DNA of 64,000 nt from GCA-003244245 sp963822695 (GTDB lineage Bacteria; Actinomycetota; Actinomycetes; Mycobacteriales; Pseudonocardiaceae): assembly GCA_963822695.1 (NCBI GenBank), contig CAWGJH010000006.1, positions 194,700 to 258,699 on the forward strand, read 5' to 3'. Below are positions 32,676 to 40,899 of the stretch, piece after piece; position 1 is the first letter of the stretch; each line of letters opens with the position of its first letter. The notes under the pieces were generated by a model, which saw only the letters and a list, made by a program, of their open reading frames with translations, was not told the origin of the DNA and ran no database searches. The position numbers were made by a program, and so were the translations under genes.

Positions 32676-35591
32676 GTGCGCAGTGAGCTGAATTCTCATT
32701 TGCAGGACGCCCTCGGAGTCCTTGGGTATAGCAACTCTGAGGGCCTCTTAACCGTCGCGGACTTGAGTAAGCCCGGATCGCGAGACTACTACTGGCGAGA
32801 CTTGCGAGACAAGGTCGGCCTTGATGCCGTATTCTTTAATGACGGCGTACCTGTCGTAGGATTCAGCTCCGAGGACGAGCGTCAAGGTCTTCATGGAGTT
32901 CGGAAGAGGCTGTGGAACTACGGCCGTGTTCCGCTTCTCCTGAATGTCAACTCCGACTCGATTATGGCTTATGACGCGGCGGCGCAGGCCCCGGATGACC
33001 CTCAAGAACCGGGTTCCGGATCTATATTTTACTCACGTCGCGACAGTATTGCATGGGGCCTGCTCCAGGCTTTCACACGCACCGAGATCGAGTCCGGTAG
33101 ATTCAATTTCGCGGCGTCCTCCAATCGCCGCGCGGGACGAGTCGATCGGACGTTGCTTCGCAATCTCACACACCTACGGCGGAGCGTTGTCAAAGCAGGT
33201 CCAGAGCGACGTGAAGCTGTCGATAAACTGATAGGAGGGTGCCTCCTCGCCTCGTACCTTCGCGACCGAGGCATCCTGAACTCAGAGCACATGCTGTCCC
33301 TGGCTGGGCGCGAAGAGCTGGGCGACGTGTTCACGTCCGGTGTCGCCACTACCAACAGATTCTTTGAGGGCTTGGCAGCTCGGTTCAATGGTGACGTCTT
33401 TGATTCTATACCTCCGGCCCTACCAGCGGTCGAATCCGCCGACCTGACACAGATAGCCGCGTTTCTCCGCGGCGACGATCTCCTCACTGGTCAACAAAGT
33501 CTTTGGCCATACGACTTCTCCGTCTTACCCGCAGACCTTGTCAGTAGCGTTTATGAGGAGCTACTGGCTCCAACTCGAAAGAAGGACTCTGCATACTACA
33601 CTCCACGGTTCCTTGTAGATCTATTACTAGACGAGATCCTACCTTGGAACACTGATAATTCCTCGTTCAGTCCTCCTAAGTTGGTCAACATTGCCTGCGG
33701 TAGCGGCGCGTTCATGATTGAGGCGTTCCGCCGAATTGTGTATCTTGCGCGATCTCACACAGGACGACGACTGGAGTATCCGGAGGTTACTCGTTTACTT
33801 CTGGACAACATTTACGGGATTGACCATAATTCCTCAGCCGCCAGGGTGGCTGCCTTCGGCCTCTACCTGTCTGTCTTAGAAGAAGTAGATCCTCCAGATA
33901 TTTGGGACGATGTACGGCTTCCGAATTTGGTGGGACGAAATATCATCGTCTCGGATGCGTTCGCCAACCACCCTCTGCGAGACGGTCAGTTCGATGTCGT
34001 CGTCAGCAATCCTCCCTGGAGCAGCTTTCTCACACCGCAAGCTTCAAAGTATGTCGGCGCGAGCGGCGCACCGGTAGCTGATCAGCAACTTGCGCAAGCC
34101 TTCGTATGGCTAGCTAGAGACATGCTCAAGCCGGGTGGTCAACTCGGTTTAGTTATGCCAGCGAAGGGTTTGCTCCATAACCGAAGTAACACAGCACAGG
34201 CTTTTCGCGCCGCGCTGTTCATCCAGCTTGATGTAACTGCCATCGTTGATCTTTCAGCTGTTCGTCGCAGTGTCTTCGCGACCGCTATCGCACCGTCAGC
34301 CGTGCTTGTAGCTCGCCGACCAGACAGCCACACCGACACCGACAGCGCATCATCGTCGGTCAACGTGCTTCTGCATGTTGCAGCGCATCCTCGGGCTCTG
34401 GGTGGTCCGCTGGACGCATTGATTGTAGCACCTGAGGAGATTCGTTCGGTAAGCAAGAAACAAGCGGCGTCAAGGCCTGACCTGTGGAAGGTCCTCCTAT
34501 GGGGATCTGTTCGCGACCTCGATCTGATCGACCGCCTCCGCCGATCAGCTCCGTCGGTTGGTGACATCGCTCGTGAGCGCGGCTGGCACTATGGCCAAGG
34601 TTTCCAGGTTGGCGGTGGGGACCACAATGACGCCTCGGAACTCATTGGCTTGCCGGTAGTCGAAACTGCATCCGTCGGGTTCCTCCGATCAACCATGGAA
34701 CAGTACGAACTCTTTGATCGCGATACGCTGCACCGGCCACGGAACAGGAAGCTTTACTCCGCGCCGCTGGTATTAATTCGCCGCGGAATACACAAGGAAG
34801 GAATTGCCGCTGTCTACATGGACCGAGATGCAGTCTTTCCCAACGGCCTGATTGGCATCGCTGGAAGCGATGCAGACCGGGCCAAGCTGGCCGCTTTGGC
34901 GGTTACAACCGTCTCGTCACTAGGTCGTTACTGGCACTTCATGACCTCCGCGTCGTGGGGTGTTGAGCGTGACTTCGTGGAGTTGAACGAGCACCTCTCG
35001 CTTCCACTGGCTTCCCCTGACCCAAGGACGAGAGAGAAGCTCTTTGAGCTTATTGACCGAGCGAATGAGGGCCCTGACGGCGGTCTTCGTGAGGCGGTCG
35101 ATGAGCTAGTTTTCGAGATGTACGGACTATCGATAAGCGACCGAGCAAGAATCATCGATAGAATGCAAACGGCAATTGGGAGATTCTACGGAGGCTCTCG
35201 TGCAGTGAGTCATCTATCGCATGACTTTTTAGATTACGAGAGTGTGCTGAGAAACGCACTGAGTGTCACTCTGCCCGGTTTGTCAATCTCAACTCAGATG
35301 TACAGTGAGGGGCCATATCGTGCAGTTGCAGTAACGCTTTTCGAGGACGGGTCAACCGATACCACTGTTACTCTCGAAAGGCCCGTTGCGGTGGTGGACA
35401 TCGACTTTCTAATGAAACGAATGTCGCGCGCGGGTGCCAAGCCGACAGCGGTCATCGCTCAACCGTCTGGGTTCTTCATCGACGAGAACATCATCTACCT
35501 ACTCAAAACAAGTGATCTCGACAGGTGGTCTAACGACTCGGCGTTGGACGACGCCGATCGAATCCTTGCGGCAATAACAGCGGGTCTATGA
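32676..35591 (+). CDS. Large N6-adenine DNA methyltransferase (restriction-system type)
   Basis: A 971-residue protein from a GTG preceded by GGGGGAAC. The methylase core has SAM motif I NIACGSGAFMIEAF (from residue 338) and catalytic motif IV SNPPW (445-448), the order of N6-adenine gamma-class enzymes. The ~300-residue N-terminal extension includes LDAVFFNDGVPVVGFSS, which resembles a nuclease fold without its catalytic ExK. The long C-terminal part probably recognises DNA, as in type IIG or PglX-like enzymes. Codon use is visibly less GC-biased than in neighbours, implying recent transfer. The stop overlaps the nuclease gene (ATGA). Confidence 0.87.
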   Translation: MRSELNSHLQDALGVLGYSNSEGLLTVADLSKPGSRDYYWRDLRDKVGLDAVFFNDGVPVVGFSSEDERQGLHGVRKRLWNYGRVPLLLNVNSDSIMAYDAAAQAPDDPQEPGSGSIFYSRRDSIAWGLLQAFTRTEIESGRFNFAASSNRRAGRVDRTLLRNLTHLRRSVVKAGPERREAVDKLIGGCLLASYLRDRGILNSEHMLSLAGREELGDVFTSGVATTNRFFEGLAARFNGDVFDSIPPALPAVESADLTQIAAFLRGDDLLTGQQSLWPYDFSVLPADLVSSVYEELLAPTRKKDSAYYTPRFLVDLLLDEILPWNTDNSSFSPPKLVNIACGSGAFMIEAFRRIVYLARSHTGRRLEYPEVTRLLLDNIYGIDHNSSAARVAAFGLYLSVLEEVDPPDIWDDVRLPNLVGRNIIVSDAFANHPLRDGQFDVVVSNPPWSSFLTPQASKYVGASGAPVADQQLAQAFVWLARDMLKPGGQLGLVMPAKGLLHNRSNTAQAFRAALFIQLDVTAIVDLSAVRRSVFATAIAPSAVLVARRPDSHTDTDSASSSVNVLLHVAAHPRALGGPLDALIVAPEEIRSVSKKQAASRPDLWKVLLWGSVRDLDLIDRLRRSAPSVGDIARERGWHYGQGFQVGGGDHNDASELIGLPVVETASVGFLRSTMEQYELFDRDTLHRPRNRKLYSAPLVLIRRGIHKEGIAAVYMDRDAVFPNGLIGIAGSDADRAKLAALAVTTVSSLGRYWHFMTSASWGVERDFVELNEHLSLPLASPDPRTREKLFELIDRANEGPDGGLREAVDELVFEMYGLSISDRARIIDRMQTAIGRFYGGSRAVSHLSHDFLDYESVLRNALSVTLPGLSISTQMYSEGPYRAVAVTLFEDGSTDTTVTLERPVAVVDIDFLMKRMSRAGAKPTAVIAQPSGFFIDENIIYLLKTSDLDRWSNDSALDDADRILAAITAGL

Positions 35592-36256
35592 CCGTGCTCG
35601 AATCTCTCAAGTTACGGGCGATCGGGAAAGTTTCTACAACGCTTCAAGCGGTAGTTGCGCGGCAGGCCGACAACTTGGTAGCTAGGTTGCTCGTGAGCGG
35701 TGCATCTCTGTGGCGGGACGAGCGGTACCATCGCTGGAATGAGCATGAATTGTCGTGCAGCGTGAGATTGTTTTATTTCTGCGACCGCGTACTTCAAGAA
35801 GATCAAGGAGCGTGGCCTTTGATTCGTATTGAGTACGATGCAGCGCAGCCCACCCGGGGAATGTTGCTTGGTAACGAGGACCCCTCCCGTGCACCTCGGC
35901 CGGACTTCAGCGTCTTGTTCGGCAACGCGAAGATTCGTGTAGAAGCTAAACGACTGCGTCCGTCGAACGAATTCTTGGCCTTGTATGTACGCCGCGGGAT
36001 GGCAAGATTCATCGACGGCAGATACTCATCGACGCCGCCGCATCCCGGCGTGATGATCGGCTATGTCGAGGATGGCGACCCCGCAGCGATCGTGGACCAG
36101 ATAAATTCAGTCGTGCAAGCGGAACCGACGCTCGGTCGAACACACGTGCTGAGCCCGCTCGGACTTCCGAATGCTTCCTTCGTGTTACCGTGTCATAGCG
36201 TGCACGGCAACGGCTTACGCTTGCTGCACTTTGAGATCAATTTGCAGGACGGATGA
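35588..36256 (+). CDS. PD-(D/E)XK nuclease, partner of the methyltransferase
   Basis: The 222-residue protein carries a compact restriction-endonuclease core: Glu54 in NEHELS, Pro105-Asp106 in APRPDFSVLF, and Glu119-Ala-Lys121 in IRVEAKRLRP, spaced as in PD-(D/E)XK enzymes. Its ATG overlaps the methyltransferase stop, so both are translated together. It has the same reduced GC as the methylase gene. It is predicted to cut DNA lacking the partner's methylation. I cannot name a known restriction subtype with exactly this pairing. Confidence 0.78.
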   Translation: MTVLESLKLRAIGKVSTTLQAVVARQADNLVARLLVSGASLWRDERYHRWNEHELSCSVRLFYFCDRVLQEDQGAWPLIRIEYDAAQPTRGMLLGNEDPSRAPRPDFSVLFGNAKIRVEAKRLRPSNEFLALYVRRGMARFIDGRYSSTPPHPGVMIGYVEDGDPAAIVDQINSVVQAEPTLGRTHVLSPLGLPNASFVLPCHSVHGNGLRLLHFEINLQDG

Positions 36257-36380
36257 TAGTTGAGCACTGACACCGCCGCGGTACGCAAACTTTGACCGAC
36301 TGGACGATCTTCTGTGACGATATTGTCTGTTCGAGCGACGTTGGCCGACTCAAGAGCGAAGACACCGAGGGCTTCTCGGT

Positions 36381-36572
36381 CCGTGGCTATCGGCCCATGG
36401 ACTATCATTTGTTGACGCGCTGCTCATTGATGATCGCGCAGACAACTGTGAGGTATTCGCACGACGGGGCGGCTGCGCGGTGCAGTGGAAGATGGGCATC
36501 AACCGGGTCAACGAGGTCACCAAAGCCGTCGAACGATGGATGGAAGTCCCCACTGGGAGCCAGGAGAAGTAA
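36381..36572 (+). pseudogene. C-terminal fragment of a HAD-like/nucleotidase protein
   Basis: A frame without its own start encodes DALLIDDRADNCEVFARRGG, then CAVQWKMGINRVNEVTKAVE, and stops with TAA at 36570. The LIDDRxDNC block followed by AVQWKMG is typical of the C-terminal end of HAD-type proteins. The preceding catalytic part is not found upstream. This is probably a remnant left by the insertion of the neighbouring restriction genes. Confidence 0.45.
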
Positions 36573-36937
36573 TGATATTACTATTCTCCTGATCGCCGGA
36601 TGGTAAACATTTATCCCACTGGTGCGCGGACCTGTACCCAGCACGGATCCGGATCCTCTCCTGGGACCCGCGCCGGACTACTCGTCGGCGCGGACATCCT
36701 GGACGCAGGCGATGCAATAGTCGCATGGTGGGGCCTCGACGCAAACGCACGCTGGGAGATGAGCCCCTTCGCCGGACACGCCGCAGACCCGGTGTGAGCC
36801 ACGGTGAACGTCAGTACGTTCCTCGAAATCGACCAGGAGCGTGTCACCGCACTACGCCTACGCCCGACAAGAACCAGATAGCTGCTTACCGGGAACTGTT
36901 GCGCGAAAGCCGCCACCATCACGAAATAGCCCCTATG
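36573..36937. other. Spacer with a possible short gene remnant
   Basis: The frame 36600-36797 (plus) ends in AWWGLDANARWEMSPFAGHA, which reads like the tail of a real protein, but no domain or start is recognisable. Nothing else is supported. Confidence 0.3.
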
Positions 36938-37695
36938 TCATGCTCGCAGGTCGGCGAGCAGCACGCCCGCAGCCCGCTTGGCGGGCTCGACCAGGGGACT
37001 AGGGTTGGCGCGCTTGGCGTTCACCCGAATGACATTAGAGCAGAACAGCAATTGCGCGAGCTCACCCGACCGAGTTTGCAGGTCGGTCTGAAACTCGCGC
37101 TGCACGCGATCCACCAGCGCGGAAACCTGCGAGGAAACCCCTCCCAGCACCGCCGCGTCATAACCTCGCTAGGCCGGCGCGGTGAGATTTCCCCAATGCA
37201 AGTCGGTGTGCGCGGTGATCTATTCGCCAACAGTCGTGTCGACCGCACCGTGGAACACCTAATTGATCCGCAAGGTCAGATGATCCTGCCGTACTCCTAC
37301 CCGCTGGGTCTGGTGCTCACCCAGTGCCGCAAGGGACTCCTTGAGAGGGGCCCATCACGACTTGGGACGCTCCGGTTCGGTCACGATGATCCACGTGGAA
37401 TTGATGACCGGAGAGCTGACCAGTTCTATCTCGTCCGCGCGCCACACCACTTCCCGAGCGTCGTCACGCCAGGAGACCGTCTGGACCAGTCAAGTTTGGC
37501 TACACCCCGCAACACCGGCGCACACTCCGGCCCAGTCCACGCCGGACCGTTGATCTTCCACGACCGTCGCCACCGCACCCGCACCCACGTGCCAGTGGTA
37601 GTGCGGAATCCGGCCATCATGCCGACGTGCAGCTCTGCCCGGATCTCCGGAGGAAGAGTGAGGTGGCCCTTACTGAAAATCCAAAAATCCAACAC
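36938..37695 (-). pseudogene. Decayed aminoglycoside-phosphotransferase-like (APH-family) gene
   Basis: Reading the minus strand gives RVRWRRSWKINGPAWTGPEC and VLRGVAKLDW. After a frameshift near 37490 it gives TVSWRDDAREVVWRADEIEL. Past an in-frame TGA it continues with LAALGEHQTQRVGVRQDHLT, then TAG, VFHGAVDTTVGE, TAG, and ITAHTDLHWGNLTAPA with catalytic HTDLHWGN, then TAG and RGYDAAVLGG to the end at 36938. Together these recreate an actinobacterial phosphotransferase with one frameshift, four internal stops and a small deletion before GYDAA. It cannot make a working enzyme. Confidence 0.75.
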
Positions 37696-37748
37696 CCGAC
37701 GCCGCAGCGGTGGCGGTGGCGGTATCCCTTCTCGGTATACTGGCTGGT

Positions 37749-38027
37749 ATGTCTACCACAACGATCAAGGTCAACAGTGCGACCCGGGATCGGCTGGCGC
37801 ACCTCGCGCGGGCGCGCGGCACGACGATGAGCGCGCTGCTGTTCGACGTCGCCGAGCGGATGGAGACCGAGCAGCGCTGGTCCGACATCGAGGTCGCCTA
37901 CGAGCGGATACAACGCGAGGACCCGGACGGGTGGACCGAGTACCTCGGCGAGCTGGCCGAGTGGGAACTCGGCACCGCGACCACCGACAGCGCGGTCGCC
38001 CAGGAGTGGCCGGAGTACAACCAGTGA
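37749..38027 (+). CDS. Ribbon-helix-helix (MazE-type) antitoxin
   Basis: A 92-residue protein that begins with a short beta strand and RHH fold (TTTIKVNSATRDRLAHLARA, then RGTTMSALLFDVAERMETEQ) for DNA binding. An acidic C-terminal part (WTEYLGELAEWELGTATTDS) would wrap the toxin. Its stop overlaps the toxin GTG (GTGA). GGTAT repeats and a TATACT -10-like element directly upstream suggest autoregulation. Confidence 0.85.
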   Translation: MSTTTIKVNSATRDRLAHLARARGTTMSALLFDVAERMETEQRWSDIEVAYERIQREDPDGWTEYLGELAEWELGTATTDSAVAQEWPEYNQ

Positions 38028-38365
38028 GAGTCGCGCACGGTCAAGTCTGGTCAGTGACACTGGACCCCACGGTGGCCAACGAGCAGCGCGGCACCCGTCC
38101 CTGCGTGGTGGTGTCCATCGGCCAGTTCAACGCCCTGCCGATCCGACAGGCCATCGTGGTCCCCCTGACGACCCGTGAGCGTGGGTTCCCACACCACATC
38201 ACGGTCGCCGACGATGGTGGGTTGAACCGGCCAAGCTGGGCCATGTGCGAAGCCGTCCGAGCGGTGTCCCTGGAGCGCTTCGGCCAGCTTATCGGAACCG
38301 CCAACAGCGTCACGGTCGCCGCGATCACCGACCAATTGGTGCTCTGGCTCGGCCATCAGAACTAA
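38024..38365 (+). CDS. MazF/PemK-family endoribonuclease toxin
   Basis: The 113-residue toxin has the PemK-like fold: VAHGQVWSVTLDPTVANEQR with the conserved Arg, RPCVVVSIGQFNAL, AIVVPLTTRERGFPHHITV, and SWAMCEAVRAVSLERFG. It would cut mRNA when the antitoxin is degraded. GTG at 38024 overlaps the antitoxin stop. It lies at the right edge of the accessory region. Confidence 0.88.
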   Translation: MRVAHGQVWSVTLDPTVANEQRGTRPCVVVSIGQFNALPIRQAIVVPLTTRERGFPHHITVADDGGLNRPSWAMCEAVRAVSLERFGQLIGTANSVTVAAITDQLVLWLGHQN

Positions 38366-38579
38366 CATCTCGCCCCAGGCCACCCACCTGGCCTACGGAC
38401 CGTGCTCAGGCATGCACGCTAAGCTACACTAAAGGCGAGGCGAACTCCCCAGATAAGTCACTCGGGACTTTTTAGCCAAGACGGATCCAGTTGTCAGGAT
38501 TCCTTGACGTTGCTTGACGTTCGTTGCTGAGCGTGTACGGTCGGATCTCGACGGTAATTCTCGGGGGAGGATTCGACCT

Positions 38580-39059
38580 GTGACACCAGTGACGCACAAC
38601 CAGCTTGGCACCATCACACCAGCACCACTGCTTGATGGACCCCGTCATGGATCACTGCTTGATGAACCCATGGTCATCGCAACAGTGAGCTCTCCTCAAC
38701 CGGACACGACCGTGTGCCGGTTAACCGGCAGCGTGGACCTGGTCGCAACGCCGGTCCTGGCCGACACGCTCAGCGAAGCGCTCCACGATGGCCGGCCGCA
38801 TGTCGTGATCGACCTGTCTGCCATCGCCCTCCTCGACTCGATCGGGCTGCACGTTGTCTTCGAGGCACTTGCCTCCTGCGACATCGACGGTCACCTTGCG
38901 GTTGTGGTCGATCCGTTCTCGGCAGCCATCACCCGGCCAGACATCACTGGGCTGGGCGAGGTCATCGACATCCATCACGACCTGGCTGGCGCCCTTCGAG
39001 CCTGTGCCCGTGGTTCGATCCCCACCGGAGGACGCCACCGAGTCAAGGCCACGAACTAG
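38580..39059 (+). CDS. STAS-domain anti-sigma factor antagonist
   Basis: A 159-residue protein with a STAS domain (about 35-135). The phosphorylatable Ser lies in SAIALLDSIGLHVVFEALAS, as in SpoIIAA/RsbV proteins. The first ~30 residues are disordered. GTG at 38580 was chosen because GGGGGAGG lies 9 bases upstream. No anti-sigma kinase gene is adjacent, although a MEDS-ATPase protein is encoded 2 kb away. Confidence 0.83.
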   Translation: MTPVTHNQLGTITPAPLLDGPRHGSLLDEPMVIATVSSPQPDTTVCRLTGSVDLVATPVLADTLSEALHDGRPHVVIDLSAIALLDSIGLHVVFEALASCDIDGHLAVVVDPFSAAITRPDITGLGEVIDIHHDLAGALRACARGSIPTGGRHRVKATN

Positions 39060-39159
39060 CCCCGCGGATCTGGGGGATCCGCCAAAGAATCCATCAGCTA
39101 ACAGATGTGGACAACCCGAACTCATTGCTACGCTCTCCCACGTCCGACCTGAGCGATGA

Positions 39160-40038
39160 GTGCGGGAGCCTGACGTGGTCGCAAGCGCAACGCAGGCTGA
39201 CTGGCAGCAGGGTCAGGACGCGCTTCGCGACGAGGTTCGGCGAGTGACGGCTCTGCTGCGATCCATCCAGGATCCGGAGCCGCACGCGGTGGGGCACTGG
39301 AACCTCGGTGAGGTCGCCATGCATCTTTCCCAGGCCTGGATAATCGTGCCCGGCCTGGCGAAACGTGATCTTTCGCGGACCCACGAGGTGCTGCCCAGCG
39401 TCGCGGGCGACTCACTGATCAGGGACATAGGGGAGCTGGGCGAGACGACCATCCTCGGGGTGAAGTCCGACCCCGAGCGGAATCCGAGCGTTCTGGCCGA
39501 CCGCATCGAGGCCCGGGCGGAGGAGTACCTCAGCGAGTGCGTGGGAGCAGACCCCACTGCGCTACGTCCCTGGCTGGTCCACGGCACCACCGTTCGTCAG
39601 GCAACCTTGACCTACCACCTGCTGAACGAGACCATCATCCACGGTGGCGACATCGCGCATGCCGCCGGGCGCCCGTGGCCGATCGAGCCGGCCCACGCGG
39701 CCATGGTGTTGGGGCGATTCATCGTGCCCGTGATCCAAGCCCTCGATCCACGGGCGATGGTGGAAGCTGAACAGGCAGCGGGCCTGCGGATCACCTACGA
39801 ACTGCGCATCCGGGGAGGGGATCGTTTTCATTTCATCGTCAACGATGGCGTGCTCCGCATCGAAGATCCGTCCCCGCGCAGGGTCGACTGCCGTATCTCG
39901 GCCGATCCCGTAGCGATGCTCAGGGTGATCTGGAACCGCCAGAGCCAGTGGTCGGCGATCGCCAGGGGCAAGCTGCTGGCCTGGGGCCGCAAGCCGTGGT
40001 GGGGACCCCGGTTCAGGACGCTGCTCCGCAACCCCTAG
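39160..40038 (+). CDS. Mycothiol-dependent maleylpyruvate isomerase-like (DinB/SCP2) protein
   Basis: The 292-residue protein has an N-terminal DinB-like helical domain (ALLRSIQDPEPHAVGHWNLG and the His-rich LLNETIIHGGDIAHAAGRPW) and a C-terminal SCP2-like sterol-carrier fold ending in AIARGKLLAWGRKPWW. This layout is shared by actinobacterial mycothiol-dependent isomerases and detoxification proteins. The physiological substrate is unknown. GTG at 39160 or 39175 may be the start. Confidence 0.75.
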   Translation: MREPDVVASATQADWQQGQDALRDEVRRVTALLRSIQDPEPHAVGHWNLGEVAMHLSQAWIIVPGLAKRDLSRTHEVLPSVAGDSLIRDIGELGETTILGVKSDPERNPSVLADRIEARAEEYLSECVGADPTALRPWLVHGTTVRQATLTYHLLNETIIHGGDIAHAAGRPWPIEPAHAAMVLGRFIVPVIQALDPRAMVEAEQAAGLRITYELRIRGGDRFHFIVNDGVLRIEDPSPRRVDCRISADPVAMLRVIWNRQSQWSAIARGKLLAWGRKPWWGPRFRTLLRNP

Positions 40039-40141
40039 CACGCTGAGAGCTGGGCAGCAACTCAGCCCCCGGTAACGTTTAGTTACCCTCTGGCGATGAA
40101 ACGGTGAGTTACCACGCTATCGTGTGCAGAGGGGGCCGGTG

Positions 40142-40867
40142 ATGCGACACAAAGTCAGCAGTTGGTTCCTCTTTGTGTTGCTGACGTTGCTGCTGTTCGC
40201 ACTCAGGCCAGTCGCCACCGCTGCATCGTCAGACAACTACGGCGAATACTCTCTGATGACGCAGCGCCATGCTGGACAGTTCTACTCCGGCGGGAGCCCG
40301 GCGGGGCAATGGGCGTGGACGCCGCAGGGCGAGAAATCGGAAGCGTTGTGGGGCGACCCATCGAAGTGGCCATCAGACAACGCGGAGCATTTCATTCACG
40401 CCGGCAACTGGGTACTGCTCGACGGGTACGAGAGGCTCGATCACCACACGCACTACGTTCAGCGGGTGAGCCGGGAGTTGATCGGCGACGGGTCCTGCCG
40501 GAACCTGACGCCGCTGCCGTCGGCGGGAGGCCGCCAACACTACGTGCAGTGGAAGATCGCGCCATATGCCTACTGCCTCCAGGCGTGGGGCACCATCACC
40601 GAGCAGCTCAGCGGCAAGACGGTGAACTTCTTCCATTCGCAGGTGTGGTCACCGCCGAGCACGTGTCGCAATGCCTACCTCGGGGCCCGGACCTGCATAC
40701 ACCAGTGGGAAGCGTGGTGGGACAACAACGGCGCCCCAGGTGCCCCCATCACCCGCAAGCTGGAGCGCAGCGTGTACCTTGCCCGCAGTGTCGGGATGGG
40801 CTTCGTGATCGACCAGACTTACCCGCATGCGTGGCATGCCGAGCTGCACTCTGATTGGGCCTGGTAG
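40142..40867 (+). CDS. Secreted protein of unknown function
   Basis: A 241-residue product with a Sec signal peptide (SSWFLFVLLTLLLFALRPVA, cleavage near TAASS). The mature protein is rich in Trp, His and Tyr (QWAWTPQGEKSEALWGDPSK, LDHHTHYVQRVSREL) and has four Cys that could form disulfides. It resembles small secreted catalytic or binding proteins, but no family is recognised. GAGGGGG precedes the ATG. A 16-bp tandem duplication (40856-40887) spans its stop codon. Confidence 0.7.
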   Translation: MRHKVSSWFLFVLLTLLLFALRPVATAASSDNYGEYSLMTQRHAGQFYSGGSPAGQWAWTPQGEKSEALWGDPSKWPSDNAEHFIHAGNWVLLDGYERLDHHTHYVQRVSRELIGDGSCRNLTPLPSAGGRQHYVQWKIAPYAYCLQAWGTITEQLSGKTVNFFHSQVWSPPSTCRNAYLGARTCIHQWEAWWDNNGAPGAPITRKLERSVYLARSVGMGFVIDQTYPHAWHAELHSDWAW

Positions 40868-40899
40868 CGACTGGGCCTGGTAGCGACCCCGCACGACGA

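Noticed and set aside
36725..38020. Upstream part of a long plus-strand frame that ends in the MazF gene
   Set aside because: It is Arg-rich without domain content and lies opposite the phosphotransferase pseudogene; the toxin starts at 38024.
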